Origin: Pelomonas sp. CA6
GTDB taxonomy: Bacteria > Pseudomonadota > Gammaproteobacteria > Burkholderiales > Burkholderiaceae_C
NCBI RefSeq assembly: GCF_022549225.1
Contig: NZ_JAKZFD010000003.1
Location: 1-64,000, forward strand
Direction: 5' to 3'
DNA: 64,000 nt
Shown here: positions 54,173 to 63,661 of the stretch, one piece after another
Numbering within the stretch: the stretch's first letter is position 1
Layout: each line of letters begins with the position of its first letter
Position numbers and translations under genes: made by a program
The notes under the pieces: generated by a model
What the model saw: only the letters and a program-made list of their open reading frames with translations
What the model was told of the DNA's origin: nothing
Database searches by the model: none

Positions 54173-56944
54173 ATGAGTACCCGATCCCACTCCGCCGCCT
54201 CCGCACGGCGCCTGCTTGCCACGCCGGTGGCACTGGCCTGCGCGACGTTCGCGCTGCACGCGGGCGCGCAGACCCAGCCTGCGGCGCCAGCCTCCGAGGT
54301 GAAGGCCTTGGACCAGGTCGTCGTCACCGGCATCCGCGGCGCGATCGAGAGCTCCATCTCGGTGAAGCGCAATGCCGATTCCATCGTCGAATCCATCACC
54401 GCCGAAGACCTGGGCAAGCTGCCCGACGTCAGCATCGCCGAGTCGCTGGCGCGCCTGCCCGGCCTGGCCGGCCAGCGCGTCAACGGGACGACGCAGGGCA
54501 TCTCGATCCGCGGCATGGGGCCCAAGTACGGCGTGACCCTGCTCAATGGCCGCGAGATGATCAGCAGCGGCGCGGACCGCTCGGTGGAGTTCGACCAGTT
54601 CCCGTCCGAGCTGATGGGCGGTGCCACGGTCTACAAGACGCCCGACGCGGCGCTGGGCGCGCAGGGCCTGTCGGGCACGGTGAACATGCTGGCGGTGCGG
54701 CCGCTGGCCTTCGCTGGCCGTCAGGGCAGCATCAACGTGCGTGGCGAGTCCAACTCCAACGGCGCGCAGATCCCCGGCATCAGCAACAAGGGCAAGCGCC
54801 TGAGCTTCTCCTACGTCGACCAGTTCGCGAACCGCACCCTGGGTCTGGCCGTGGGCTTCGCCCATCTGGACAGCCCCGAGCAGCAGCAGCACTACAAGAA
54901 CTGGTGGTGGGCCAACACCGCCAACACCACGGCCTATCCGCCGGACTGGTGCGGCGGCGACTGCGGCATCAAGGGGCTGGCGCGCGACGCCGTCGCGCTG
55001 CAGGGCTTCGAGGCCACGGCCTACTCGGCCAACCAGGTGCGCAACGGCACCATGGCCGTGCTGGAGTACCGGCCCAACCCCCAGATGCACACGGTGCTGG
55101 ACCTGTACTACTCCGACTTCAGCCGCAAGTTCGTCGGCCGCGAGTTCCAGGCGGAGATGAACCCCTGGAACGGCGTGACCTATCGCAACCCGGTGTACGG
55201 CGACTTCCAGGGCGAGAAGGTGGTCGTCGGTGGCGCGATCGACGACATCTCGGCCAAGCTGCTGTCGCGGCGCAACCGGCGCGACGACCACATTGGCGCG
55301 CTGGGCCTGAACCATGAGCACAAGCTGGGCGACTGGACGCTGATCGGCGATCTGGCCTACTCCAAGGGCAAGCGCAACGAACGCACCGGCGAGCTGTATG
55401 CCGGGCCGGTGGGCGCGTCGGGCTTCAGCAGCATCAACGTTTCGCTGAACGGCTTCTCGCAGTTCGTGCCGACGCTGGACTGGGCCGATCCGTCCAAGGT
55501 CCAGCTCAAGCAGGTCGACGCCTGGGGCCAGATCGGCTCGACGCGCTACTTCGACGTGCGCGACGAACTCAAGAGCGCGCGTGTGGCGGTCAAGCGCGAC
55601 CTGGAATGGGGCCCGGTGACCCACTTCGAAGGCGGCTTCAACTACAGCGAGCGCAGCAAGGACTACAGCCAGATCAAGGAAGCCTACGACCTGAAGAACG
55701 GCGCGAAGAGCCTGCCCTTCCCGCAGGGCAGCCTGATGGCGCCGGCCAGCCTGGGCTTCGGCAGCATCCCGGCGGTGGCCAACTTCGACGTGCAGGCGCT
55801 GCTGGACATGGGGTTGTTCAATGCCCGTCCGTCCGACCTCAGCGACGCGCCCAACCGCCAGTGGGGCGTGCGCGAGAAGGTCACGACCGGCTTCGCGCGC
55901 TTCAACCTGGACTTCGTCTGGGGCCTGCCGGTGCGCGGCAACGCCGGGCTGCAGGTGGTGCACACGCAGCAGACCGGCTCGGGCATCCGCTGGCAGGACA
56001 ACACGGCCGCGCCGATCAGCGGTTCGCTGAGCTACACCGACGTGCTCCCCAGCCTGAACCTGGCCGCTGACCTGGGCGCCAGCAGCGTGCTGCGCCTGGG
56101 CCTGGCGCGTGTGCTGGCGCGTCCGGCGATGGAGGACATGCGCGCCGGCATCCGCGACATCTCGCGCGCGCAGACCGGCCCGGGCCTGTGGTCGGCCAAT
56201 GGCGGCAACCCCAAGCTGGAACCCTGGCGCGCCGACGCGGTGGACCTCTCGCTGGAGAAGTACCTCAGCAAGCGCAGCTATGTGTCGGCCGCGGTGTTCT
56301 ACAAGAACCTGAAGTCCACGGTCTACAAGCAGAACGTGCCCTATGACTTCAGCGGCTTCCCCGACCCCTGCAAGGAGCCCACCTGCAAGCCCATCGTCAC
56401 CTACATGGGCAGCGTGAACGCGCCGGCCAATGGCAATGGCGGCTGGGTGCGCGGCACCGAGTTCACCGCGGCGCTGGACGGCGCGATGCTGACGCAGGCG
56501 CTGGACGGCTTTGGCGCGCTCGTCAACGCCTCCTTCACGAAGAGCAACATCCACCAGGGCAATGACCTGAAGAACCCGCTCGACGGCCTGTCCGGTACGG
56601 TCTACAACCTGAGCGTCTACTACGAGAAGCACGGCTTCCAGGCGCGCGTGGGCCAGCGCTACCGCTCGCGCTTCCTGGCGCAGGAGCGCACCGCGATCGG
56701 CGACACGGAGTACACGCTGATCGAGCCCGAGCGCCTGGTGGACCTGCAGATCGGCTATGGCTTCGAGCAGGGGCCGCTGAAGGGCCTGTCCTTCACCTTC
56801 CAGGTCAACAACCTGACCAACGAGCCCTATCGCACCAAGATGAGCGTGGCGGCGAACAGCGGCAAGGTGGCGGACCTGCTCTATCCGGCCATCTACGAGA
56901 AGTACGGCCGCCAGTACCTGCTGGGCGCGAGCTACAAGTTCTGA
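54173..56944 (+). CDS. TonB-dependent outer-membrane receptor, carbohydrate type
   Basis: The 923-residue protein has a signal peptide ending near residue 33 (ALHAGAQ), a plug domain with VVVTGIRGAIESSISVKRNA and LPDVSIAESLARLPGLAGQR, and a 22-strand barrel ending in aromatic Phe (LGASYKF). This is the TIGR01782-like group common in Caulobacter and Xanthomonas for plant and microbial carbohydrates. An AGGAG site precedes the ATG. The position beside glucokinase, ABC transporters and glucan hydrolases suggests uptake of beta-glucan oligosaccharides. A strong terminator follows. Confidence 0.92.
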   Translation: MSTRSHSAASARRLLATPVALACATFALHAGAQTQPAAPASEVKALDQVVVTGIRGAIESSISVKRNADSIVESITAEDLGKLPDVSIAESLARLPGLAGQRVNGTTQGISIRGMGPKYGVTLLNGREMISSGADRSVEFDQFPSELMGGATVYKTPDAALGAQGLSGTVNMLAVRPLAFAGRQGSINVRGESNSNGAQIPGISNKGKRLSFSYVDQFANRTLGLAVGFAHLDSPEQQQHYKNWWWANTANTTAYPPDWCGGDCGIKGLARDAVALQGFEATAYSANQVRNGTMAVLEYRPNPQMHTVLDLYYSDFSRKFVGREFQAEMNPWNGVTYRNPVYGDFQGEKVVVGGAIDDISAKLLSRRNRRDDHIGALGLNHEHKLGDWTLIGDLAYSKGKRNERTGELYAGPVGASGFSSINVSLNGFSQFVPTLDWADPSKVQLKQVDAWGQIGSTRYFDVRDELKSARVAVKRDLEWGPVTHFEGGFNYSERSKDYSQIKEAYDLKNGAKSLPFPQGSLMAPASLGFGSIPAVANFDVQALLDMGLFNARPSDLSDAPNRQWGVREKVTTGFARFNLDFVWGLPVRGNAGLQVVHTQQTGSGIRWQDNTAAPISGSLSYTDVLPSLNLAADLGASSVLRLGLARVLARPAMEDMRAGIRDISRAQTGPGLWSANGGNPKLEPWRADAVDLSLEKYLSKRSYVSAAVFYKNLKSTVYKQNVPYDFSGFPDPCKEPTCKPIVTYMGSVNAPANGNGGWVRGTEFTAALDGAMLTQALDGFGALVNASFTKSNIHQGNDLKNPLDGLSGTVYNLSVYYEKHGFQARVGQRYRSRFLAQERTAIGDTEYTLIEPERLVDLQIGYGFEQGPLKGLSFTFQVNNLTNEPYRTKMSVAANSGKVADLLYPAIYEKYGRQYLLGASYKF

Positions 56945-56967
56945 TCGCCAGGCGCCAAGGCGCCATG

Positions 56968-57004
56968 AACGGCGCGCTGCCTCCGGGGCGGCGCGCCGTT
57001 TTTT
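56968..57004 (+). terminator. Intrinsic terminator of the receptor gene
   Basis: AACGGCGCGC (56968-56977) and GCGCGCCGTT (56991-57000) form a perfect 10-bp stem with a 13-base loop, followed by a run of T (six T in all, counting the last stem bases). It ends the sugar locus just before gph. Confidence 0.85.
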
Positions 57005-57028
57005 CATCGCCGTCTACACTGCCCACCC

Positions 57029-57700
57029 ATGTCCGCCTCGCTGCCCACGCCCCATGCCTTTCTCGTCGATCTCGACGGCACCCTGGTCGACACGCTGGGG
57101 GATTTCGTCGCCGTGCTGGCGCTGACGCTGCAGGAGCTGGGCTACCCGGCGGTGTCGCGCGACTTCGTCGAGCACACGGTGGGGCAGGGCAGCGAACACC
57201 TGATCCGCAGCTGCCTGCGCGAGGTGGGCGCGCCGTCCGAGCGCTACGACGAGGCCTGGGCCGCCTACCAGCGCCACTACCGCGCGCTGAACGGCCGCCA
57301 TGCGCGGGTGTACGACGGCGTGGAGCCGGGGCTGCGCGCGTTGCGCGCCACCGGACGGCCCATGGCCTGCCTGACCAACAAGCCGGCGGCCTTCGCGCGC
57401 GAGCTGCTGCGCGTGAAGGGGCTGGACGGCTATTTCGACCGCGTCTTCGGCGGCGACGATTTCGAGCGCAAGAAACCCGATCCGCTGCCCATCGTGAAGA
57501 CCTGCGAGGCGCTGGGCGTGGCACCGGCGCAGGCCTGGATGATTGGCGATTCAAGCAACGACGCGCGTGCCGCGCGTGCGGCCGGCGCCGCCGTGCTGCT
57601 GGTGCGCTATGGCTACAACCACGGCCAGCCGGTGGACGCGGTTGGCGCCGACCGGCTGCTGGACAGCCTGGACGACTTGCGCGCGCTGCTGCCGGCCTGA
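57029..57700 (+). CDS. gph: Phosphoglycolate phosphatase
   Basis: The 223-residue HAD-family enzyme hydrolyses 2-phosphoglycolate. Motif I is LVDLDGTLVDT (nucleophile and acid Asp), motif II TNKPAAFA, motif III KKPDP and motif IV MIGDSSNDARAA. In Burkholderiales gph usually follows rpe and precedes trpE; here trpE is near but rpe is 30 kb upstream. A chalcone-isomerase-like gene on the other strand separates it from trpE. Confidence 0.92.
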   Translation: MSASLPTPHAFLVDLDGTLVDTLGDFVAVLALTLQELGYPAVSRDFVEHTVGQGSEHLIRSCLREVGAPSERYDEAWAAYQRHYRALNGRHARVYDGVEPGLRALRATGRPMACLTNKPAAFARELLRVKGLDGYFDRVFGGDDFERKKPDPLPIVKTCEALGVAPAQAWMIGDSSNDARAARAAGAAVLLVRYGYNHGQPVDAVGADRLLDSLDDLRALLPA

Positions 57701-57720
57701 CGCCGCGCCAGGGCCCGTCG

Positions 57721-58347
57721 TCAGCGCTTGGACTGGCCGAGCAGCGCGTCCTTGAGCTGATGGTCGGCGGGCGACTTGCCCAGCCAGATCTTCAGCAGCA
57801 CGGTGTAGAACTCGGGCTCCTTGATCGCGTCGCCCGGGACCTGCTTGCCGTTGACCAGCACCACGGTGCCGGTGCCCGGGATGTAGTCCACCGTGAAGTT
57901 CTCGCCGCTGCTCAGCTTCTTCTTCTGGGCAAAGATGTCGGCGATGCGCAGCACGCCATTGATGGCCTTGCCGAACTCGTCGCGGCTGGCGTTGTCCTCC
58001 ATGCCCTTGGTGAACAGCTTGCCGAGCTCGTTGCCGTCGATCTCGCGCAGCATCTGGATGTGCAGGCGCTTGGGGCCGCTGGCGCCCAGCGCCGCATCGG
58101 CGCTGCCGGCACGGCTGCCCAGATAGAGGCCGGCGGTGTACACCTTGAAGATGGCCTTGTAGCGGATGCCGGCTCCATTGAGCTGCAGCTTCTGCCCCGC
58201 GACCTCGGCCACGGGCTCGTACTTCACACCGGCCACCTCCACGCCCTGAGGCGGCGCCGACGGGGCCACCTGTCCGGAGGTCTGAGCCTGGGCGGCGAAA
58301 GCCATGAGACCGGACATCAACAGTCCGACCAGCAACGTGCGACGCAT
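57721..58347 (-). CDS. Exported chalcone-isomerase-like protein
   Basis: The 208-residue product has a signal peptide (LLVGLLMSGLMAFAAQAQ) and the chalcone isomerase-like fold seen in many proteobacterial periplasmic proteins (GVKYEPVAEVAGQKLQLNGAG, KAIFKVYTAGLYLG, GEFTVDYIPGTG-like segment, KIWLG). These bacterial members lack a known enzymatic role. It converges with gph (20 bases apart) and diverges from the trp leader. Confidence 0.85.
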   Translation of the reverse strand: MRRTLLVGLLMSGLMAFAAQAQTSGQVAPSAPPQGVEVAGVKYEPVAEVAGQKLQLNGAGIRYKAIFKVYTAGLYLGSRAGSADAALGASGPKRLHIQMLREIDGNELGKLFTKGMEDNASRDEFGKAINGVLRIADIFAQKKKLSSGENFTVDYIPGTGTVVLVNGKQVPGDAIKEPEFYTVLLKIWLGKSPADHQLKDALLGQSKR

Positions 58348-58454
58348 TGTCTCGCTCCATCTGGGACCGGCTCGACATGGCCGGCTGACCCGGAGTATGC
58401 GTCAGCGCCCTGCAAGCTTGGGATAGGGGCAAGCCTGCTACACTGATCCGCATC

Positions 58455-58535
58455 ATGTTCATCACGCGCAAGCACATCAAGGGGTCGAACGACCGGGGAG
58501 CCTGGCCCTGGCGACGCCTGCCCGACTTCGCCTGA
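58455..58535 (+). CDS. trpL: Candidate trp operon leader peptide
   Basis: A 26-codon frame begins MFITRKHIKGSNDRG and contains Trp codons at positions 17 and 19 (A-W-P-W-R), then ends at TGA 142 bases before trpE. Paired Trp codons in a short frame just upstream of trpE are the hallmark of attenuation leaders. The -10-like TACACT at 58439-58444 is too close to the ATG to leave a typical leader, so the transcription start needs checking. Confidence 0.55.
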   Translation: MFITRKHIKGSNDRGAWPWRRLPDFA

Positions 58536-58620
58536 AGCCGCTTGTTGTTGCTTGCTGCCCGTCATCGCGCGGGCACACCCTGGCGTCACCATGCCTGTTC
58601 TGGGGCAGGTCCAACAAGCG
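58513..58620 (+). promoter_or_regulatory. Candidate trp attenuator RNA structures
   Basis: GACGCC and TGCCCG (58513-58524, within the leader frame just after the Trp codons) can pair with CGGGCA (58570-58575) and GGCGTC (58582-58587). CGGGCA can instead pair with TGCCCG at 58556-58561, and CGCTTGTTG (58539-58547) is perfectly complementary to CAACAAGCG (58612-58620). The alternatives exclude each other, as in an attenuator. No clear U-run follows, so termination may be atypical or control may act on trpE translation. Confidence 0.45.
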
Positions 58621-58677
58621 ACCTGATACCGTGTGGCTGCGCGCTTGCGCGGCCGCACTCCCGACAGGGTTGACGAC

Positions 58678-60162
58678 GTGATCACCGAACTTGAATTCCA
58701 GAGCCTGGCCGCCGAAGGCTACAACCGCATTCCGTTGATCAGCGAGGCCTTCGCCGATCTCGAAACCCCGCTGTCCCTCTACCTCAAGCTCTGTGCCGGC
58801 TCCGGCCAGGGCCGCCACAGCTTCTTGCTGGAATCGGTGGTGGGCGGCGAGCGCTTCGGCCGCTATTCCTTCATCGGGCTGCCGGCGCGCACCGTGCTCA
58901 AGAGCGAAGGCCAGACCACCCGCGTGCTGCGCGATGGCGAGCTGGTCGAAACCCACGAGGGCGATCCGCTCGCCTTCATCGAGGCCTACCAGCAACGCTT
59001 CAAGGTGGCGCTGCGCCCGGGCATGCCGCGCTTTTGCGGCGGCCTGGCCGGCTACTTTGGCTACGACGCGGTGCGCTACATCGAGCCACGCCTGGCCGAC
59101 AGCACGCCGCCGGGCGGGCTGCCGACGCCGGACGTGATGCTGCTGCAGTGCGAGGAACTGGCCGTCATCGACAACCTGAGCGGCAAGCTCTACCTGATCG
59201 TCTATGCCGACCCGGGCCAGCCCGAGGCCTTTTTCCGCGCCAAGAAGCGCCTGACCGAGCTGCGCGACAAGCTCGCCTATAGCGTCAGCGCACCGCAGGT
59301 GCGGCGTGGCCAGGCCCATCCGGTGGAGCGCGAGTTCGCGAAGGCGGACTTCCTCGCCGCGGTCGACCGTGCCAAGGCCTACATCGCCGCGGGCGACTGC
59401 ATGCAGATCGTCTTCGGCCAGCGGCTCAAGAAGCGCTACACCGAGTCGCCGCTGAGCCTGTACCGCGCGCTGCGTTCGCTCAACCCCAGCCCCTACATGT
59501 ACTTCTACGACATGGGGGACTTTCAAATCGTCGGCGCCTCGCCGGAGATCCTGGTACGCCAGGAGTCCACGCCGGAGGGGCGCAAGGTCACGATACGGCC
59601 GCTGGCCGGCACCCGCCCGCGTGGCGGCACGCCCGAGCAGGACCAGCAGCTGGAGGTCGAGCTGAAGGCCGACCCCAAGGAGCGTGCCGAGCACCTGATG
59701 TTGATCGACCTGGCGCGCAATGACGTCGGCCGCATCGCCCGCACCGGCAGCGTCAAGGTGACCGACGCCTTCGCGGTGGAGCGCTACTCGCATGTGATGC
59801 ACATCGTCAGCAACGTCGAGGGGCTGCTGAAGGAGGGCGTGGGCAACATGGACGTGTTCCGCGCCAGCTTCCCGGCCGGCACGCTGTCCGGCGCGCCCAA
59901 GATCCGCGCGATGGAGATCGTCGACGAGCTGGAGCCGGTCAAGCGTGGCATCTACGGCGGCGCCTGCGGCTATCTGAGCTTTGGCGGCGACATGGACCTG
60001 GCGATCGCCATCCGTACCGGCGTGGTGATGGACCAGATGCTCTATGTGCAGGCCGCCGCCGGCATCGTCGCCGACTCGGTGCCCGAGCTGGAATGGAAGG
60101 AGACCGAGGCCAAGGCGCGCGCACTGCTGCGTGCGGCCGAGCTGGTGGAAGAAGGCTTTTGA
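58678..60162 (+). CDS. trpE: Anthranilate synthase component I
   Basis: TrpE makes anthranilate from chorismate with ammonia supplied by TrpG. From the GTG at 58678 the product is 494 residues and begins MITELEFQSLAAEGYNRIPL, the usual start in Burkholderiales; the frame also extends upstream. Catalytic and chorismate-binding motifs include MYFYDMGDFQIVGASPEILV, IRPLAGTRPRGGT, ELKADPKERAEHLMLIDLARND and FPAGTLSGAPKIRAMEIVDE. An LLESVVGGERFGRYSFIG feedback-site segment is near the N-terminus. It leads the trp operon behind the putative leader. Confidence 0.95.
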   Translation: MITELEFQSLAAEGYNRIPLISEAFADLETPLSLYLKLCAGSGQGRHSFLLESVVGGERFGRYSFIGLPARTVLKSEGQTTRVLRDGELVETHEGDPLAFIEAYQQRFKVALRPGMPRFCGGLAGYFGYDAVRYIEPRLADSTPPGGLPTPDVMLLQCEELAVIDNLSGKLYLIVYADPGQPEAFFRAKKRLTELRDKLAYSVSAPQVRRGQAHPVEREFAKADFLAAVDRAKAYIAAGDCMQIVFGQRLKKRYTESPLSLYRALRSLNPSPYMYFYDMGDFQIVGASPEILVRQESTPEGRKVTIRPLAGTRPRGGTPEQDQQLEVELKADPKERAEHLMLIDLARNDVGRIARTGSVKVTDAFAVERYSHVMHIVSNVEGLLKEGVGNMDVFRASFPAGTLSGAPKIRAMEIVDELEPVKRGIYGGACGYLSFGGDMDLAIAIRTGVVMDQMLYVQAAAGIVADSVPELEWKETEAKARALLRAAELVEEGF

Positions 60163-60174
60163 AGGAGTGCCCAG

Positions 60175-60759
60175 ATGCTGCTGATGATCGACAACTACGA
60201 CAGCTTCACCTTCAACCTGGTGCAGTACTTCGCCGAGCTCGGTGCCGAGGTCCAAACGGTGCGCAACGACCAGATCACGCTGGACGAGATCGCGGCGCTG
60301 AAGCCCAGCCACCTGGTGCTCTCGCCGGGGCCCTGCACGCCCAACGAGGCCGGCATCTGCGTGCCCGCGGTGCAGCGCTTCAAGGGGCAGTTGCCCATCC
60401 TGGGCGTCTGCCTGGGACACCAGAGCATGGGCGCCGCGCTGGGCGGAGCCATCGTCCGCGCCCGGACGCAGATGCATGGCAAGGCCAGCACCATCACGAC
60501 CGACCGCAAGGGCGTGTTCAAGGGGCTGCCCGAGCAGTTCAGTGTGATCCGTTATCACTCGCTGGTGATCGATGAGGCCACGCTGCCGCCGGAGCTGGAG
60601 GTCAGCGCGCGCAGCGAGGACGGCGAAATCATGGGCGTGCGCCACCGGCAGCTGGCCGGCAGCGCGACGCCGCTGGAAGGCGTGCAGTTCCACCCCGAGT
60701 CCATCCTGTCCGAACACGGGCACGCGATGCTGAAGAACTTCCTCGAGCTCGCGCTCTGA
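60175..60759 (+). CDS. trpG: Anthranilate synthase glutamine amidotransferase
   Basis: The 194-residue class I glutamine amidotransferase shows [17 protein letters not shown], the nucleophile Cys in [10 protein letters not shown] and the His-Glu pair in QFHPESIL. It lies 12 bases after trpE. The protein supplies ammonia to TrpE; in this lineage it may also serve para-aminobenzoate synthesis. Confidence 0.95.
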   Translation: MLLMIDNYDSFTFNLVQYFAELGAEVQTVRNDQITLDEIAALKPSHLVLSPGPCTPNEAGICVPAVQRFKGQLPILGVCLGHQSMGAALGGAIVRARTQMHGKASTITTDRKGVFKGLPEQFSVIRYHSLVIDEATLPPELEVSARSEDGEIMGVRHRQLAGSATPLEGVQFHPESILSEHGHAMLKNFLELAL

Positions 60760-60775
60760 CCCCCGGGAGGCCCCG

Positions 60776-61816
60776 ATGAGCATCGTGGATTTGCGCAGCG
60801 ACACCGTCACCCAGCCCAGCGCCGCGATGCGCGAGGCCATGATGGCGGCGCCCCTGGGCGACGACGTGTTTGGCGATGATCCCAGCGTCAACACGCTGCA
60901 GGCCGAGCTGGCCGAGCGGCTGGGCTTCGAGGCCGCGCTGTTCATGCCCACCGGCACGCAGAGCAACCTCTGCGCGCTGATGAGCCATTGCCAGCGCGGC
61001 GACGAATACCTGGTCGGCCAGTACGCGCACACCTACCGTTGGGAGGGCGGCGGCGCGGCGGTGCTGGGTTCCATCCAGCCGCAGCCCATCGCGCATGCGC
61101 CCGATGGCAGCCTGCCGCTGGACGAGATCGAGGCACAGATCAAGCCCGACGACGCGCACTTCGCCCGCACCCGGCTGCTCGCGCTGGAGAACACCATCGG
61201 CGGCAAGGTGCTGCCCATGGGCTACCTGGCCGCCGCGTCGGCGCTGGCGCAGCGCCGCGGCCTGGCGCGCCACCTGGATGGCGCGCGGCTGTTCAACGCC
61301 GCGGTCGCCGTGGCGCAGCGCGGCGAGGCGGCCGACGCCCATGCGGCGGCGCGCGCGATCTGTGGCCATTTCGACAGCGTCTCGGTCTGTTTTTCCAAGG
61401 GCCTGGGCGCGCCGGTGGGCTCGGTGCTGTGCGGCTCGCGCGAGTTCATCACCCGCGCGCACCGCTGGCGCAAGATGACGGGCGGCGGCCTGCGCCAGGC
61501 CGGGTTGCTGGCCGCGGCGGCGCGTTACGCGCTGCACCACCATGTGGAGCGCCTGGCGCAGGACCATGCGCTGGCGCAGCGCCTGGCCGATGGCCTGGCC
61601 GCGGTGCCAGGTCTTGCCGTCGAGGCGCCGCAGACCAACATCGTGTTCGCCGACGTCAGCGCGCCCGGCAAGGCCCAGGGCCTGCTGCCCTTCCTGAAGT
61701 CGCGCGGCGTGCTGGCCACGGGGCTGTACCGGCTGCGCTTCGTCACCCATCTCGATGTCGATGCCGCGGGCGTCGACCGCGCCATCGCCGCGACGCGCGA
61801 GTACTTTGCCGCCTGA
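60776..61816 (+). CDS. ltaE: Low-specificity L-threonine aldolase
   Basis: The 346-residue PLP enzyme cleaves L-threonine and L-allo-threonine to glycine and acetaldehyde. Family motifs are [58 protein letters not shown] and the PLP-Lys in [12 protein letters not shown]. It is inserted between trpG and trpD with short gaps (16 and 13 bases), so it is expressed with the trp operon. The link to tryptophan synthesis could be glycine/serine supply, as serine is the last substrate of TrpB; that is inference. Confidence 0.93.
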   Translation: MSIVDLRSDTVTQPSAAMREAMMAAPLGDDVFGDDPSVNTLQAELAERLGFEAALFMPTGTQSNLCALMSHCQRGDEYLVGQYAHTYRWEGGGAAVLGSIQPQPIAHAPDGSLPLDEIEAQIKPDDAHFARTRLLALENTIGGKVLPMGYLAAASALAQRRGLARHLDGARLFNAAVAVAQRGEAADAHAAARAICGHFDSVSVCFSKGLGAPVGSVLCGSREFITRAHRWRKMTGGGLRQAGLLAAAARYALHHHVERLAQDHALAQRLADGLAAVPGLAVEAPQTNIVFADVSAPGKAQGLLPFLKSRGVLATGLYRLRFVTHLDVDAAGVDRAIAATREYFAA

Positions 61817-61829
61817 GAGAGGATCCGTC

Positions 61830-62855
61830 ATGCCGATCACCGACCATGAAGCCCTGACCCGTGTCATCGAGCACCGGGAGATCTTCCACGACGAGATGCT
61901 GGCGCTGATGCGCCGCATCATGAGCGGCGAGGTGTCGCCGGTCACCGCGGCCGCGCTGCTGATCGGGTTGCGCGTCAAGAAGGAGACCATCGGCGAGATC
62001 ACCGCCGCGGCGCAGGTGATGCGCGAGTTCTCCGTCAAGGTGCCGCTGCCGGCGCTGCCGCATCTGGTCGACGTGGTCGGCACCGGCGGCGACGGCGCGC
62101 ACACCTTCAACATCTCCACCTGCTCGATGTTCGTGGCCGCCGCGGCGGGCGCGCAGGTTGCCAAGCATGGCAACCGCAGCGTCTCCAGCAAGACCGGCAG
62201 CGCCGATGTGATCGAGGCGCTGGGCGCGCGTCTGGACCTGACGCCGCCGCAGGTGGCGCACTGCGTCACGGAAAGCGGCATCGGCTTCATGTTCGCGCCC
62301 AACCACCATCCGGCGATGAAGAACATCGCGCCGGTGCGCCGCGAGCTGGGCGTGCGCACCATCTTCAACATCCTGGGCCCGCTGACCAACCCGGCGGGCG
62401 CGCCCAACATCCTGATGGGCGTCTTTCACCCCGACCTGGTGGGCATCCAGGTGCGCGTGATGCAGCGCCTGGGCGCTGAGCATGCGCTGGTGGTCTATGG
62501 CAAGGACGGCATGGACGAGATCTCGCTGGGCGCGGCCACGCTGGTCGGCGAGCTGAGGAACGGCGAGATCCGCGAGTACGAGATCCATCCCGAGGACTTT
62601 GGCCTGCCCATGGCCTCCAACCGCAGCCTCAAGGTCGAAGGCCCGGCGCAGAGCAAGGCCATGCTGCTGGGCGTGCTCGGCGGCGAGACCGGCCCGGCGC
62701 GCGACATCGTGCTGCTCAACGCCGGCGCCACGCTGTACGCGGCGAATGTCGCGGCCAGCATCGCCGAAGGCATAGACCGGGCGCGCAGCGCGCTGGACAG
62801 CGGCGCCGCGCGCGCCAAGCTGGACCAGTTCGTCGCGGCGTCCCAGGGGAGCTGA
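61830..62855 (+). CDS. trpD: Anthranilate phosphoribosyltransferase
   Basis: TrpD joins anthranilate with PRPP. The 341-residue product shows [15 protein letters not shown] (PRPP loop), [44 protein letters not shown] and [12 protein letters not shown]. An AGAGAGGA site precedes the ATG. trpC follows 2 bases after the stop. Confidence 0.96.
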   Translation: MPITDHEALTRVIEHREIFHDEMLALMRRIMSGEVSPVTAAALLIGLRVKKETIGEITAAAQVMREFSVKVPLPALPHLVDVVGTGGDGAHTFNISTCSMFVAAAAGAQVAKHGNRSVSSKTGSADVIEALGARLDLTPPQVAHCVTESGIGFMFAPNHHPAMKNIAPVRRELGVRTIFNILGPLTNPAGAPNILMGVFHPDLVGIQVRVMQRLGAEHALVVYGKDGMDEISLGAATLVGELRNGEIREYEIHPEDFGLPMASNRSLKVEGPAQSKAMLLGVLGGETGPARDIVLLNAGATLYAANVAASIAEGIDRARSALDSGAARAKLDQFVAASQGS

Positions 62856-62857
62856 CG

Positions 62858-63661
62858 ATGTCCGACATCCTGCATCGCATCAACGCGGTCAAGCGCGAGG
62901 AGGTGGCCGCCGCGATGGCCCGGCGGCCGCTGGCCGCGCTGCGTGCCGAGGCCGAATCCCGCGGCGAGGCGCCGCGCGGCTTCGAGCGCGCGCTGCGCGC
63001 CGCGATCGCGGCCGGGCAGCCCGCGGTGATCGCCGAGATCAAAAAGGCCAGCCCCAGCAAGGGCGTGCTGCGCGAGGACTTCCGTCCCGCCGAGATCGCG
63101 CAGAGCTATGCGCGCCATGGCGCGGCCTGCCTCAGCGTGCTGACCGACCAGCCCTTCTTCCAGGGCAGCGTGGCCTATCTGCAGCAGGCGCGCGCCGCCT
63201 GCGCGCTGCCGGTGCTGCGCAAGGACTTCATGGTCGACCCCTACCAGGTCTACGAGGCGCGGGCGATGGGCGCGGACTGCATCCTGCTGATCGCCGCCAG
63301 CCTGGACGACGGCCCGATGGCCGAGCTGGAGGACTGCGCGCGTGGCCTGGGCCTGGATGTGCTGGTCGAGGTCCATGATGGCGACGAGCTGGAGCGCGCG
63401 CTGCGCTTGAAGACCCCGCTGCTGGGCATCAACAACCGCAATCTCAAGACCTTCGAGGTCACGCTGGACACGACGCTGGCGCTGCTGCCGCAGGTGCCGG
63501 CGGACCGGCTGCTGGTGACCGAGTCCGGCATCCTGGCGGCCGACGATGTGCGCCGCATGCGCGACGCGCAGGTGAACGCCTTCCTGGTCGGCGAGGCCTT
63601 CATGCGCGCGCCCGATCCCGGCGCCGCGCTGGCGCAGCTGTTCGGCACCACGGCCCGCTGA
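62858..63661 (+). CDS. trpC: Indole-3-glycerol phosphate synthase
   Basis: TrpC closes the indole ring of the tryptophan pathway. The 267-residue TIM barrel shows [66 protein letters not shown] and VTESGI. It is not fused to trpF as in enterics. The stop overlaps the ung start (TGATG). Confidence 0.96.
   Translation: MSDILHRINAVKREEVAAAMARRPLAALRAEAESRGEAPRGFERALRAAIAAGQPAVIAEIKKASPSKGVLREDFRPAEIAQSYARHGAACLSVLTDQPFFQGSVAYLQQARAACALPVLRKDFMVDPYQVYEARAMGADCILLIAASLDDGPMAELEDCARGLGLDVLVEVHDGDELERALRLKTPLLGINNRNLKTFEVTLDTTLALLPQVPADRLLVTESGILAADDVRRMRDAQVNAFLVGEAFMRAPDPGAALAQLFGTTAR

Noticed and set aside
54056-57007. A 983-codon antisense frame opposite the TonB receptor
   Set aside because: Composition is biased (Ala, Val, Gln, Arg, His), no motif is visible, and the receptor on the plus strand is complete from signal peptide to terminal Phe.
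58418-58444. TTGGGA/TACACT as the trpE promoter
   Set aside because: The spacing of 15 bases is short and would start transcription almost at the leader ATG. It is kept only as a note.
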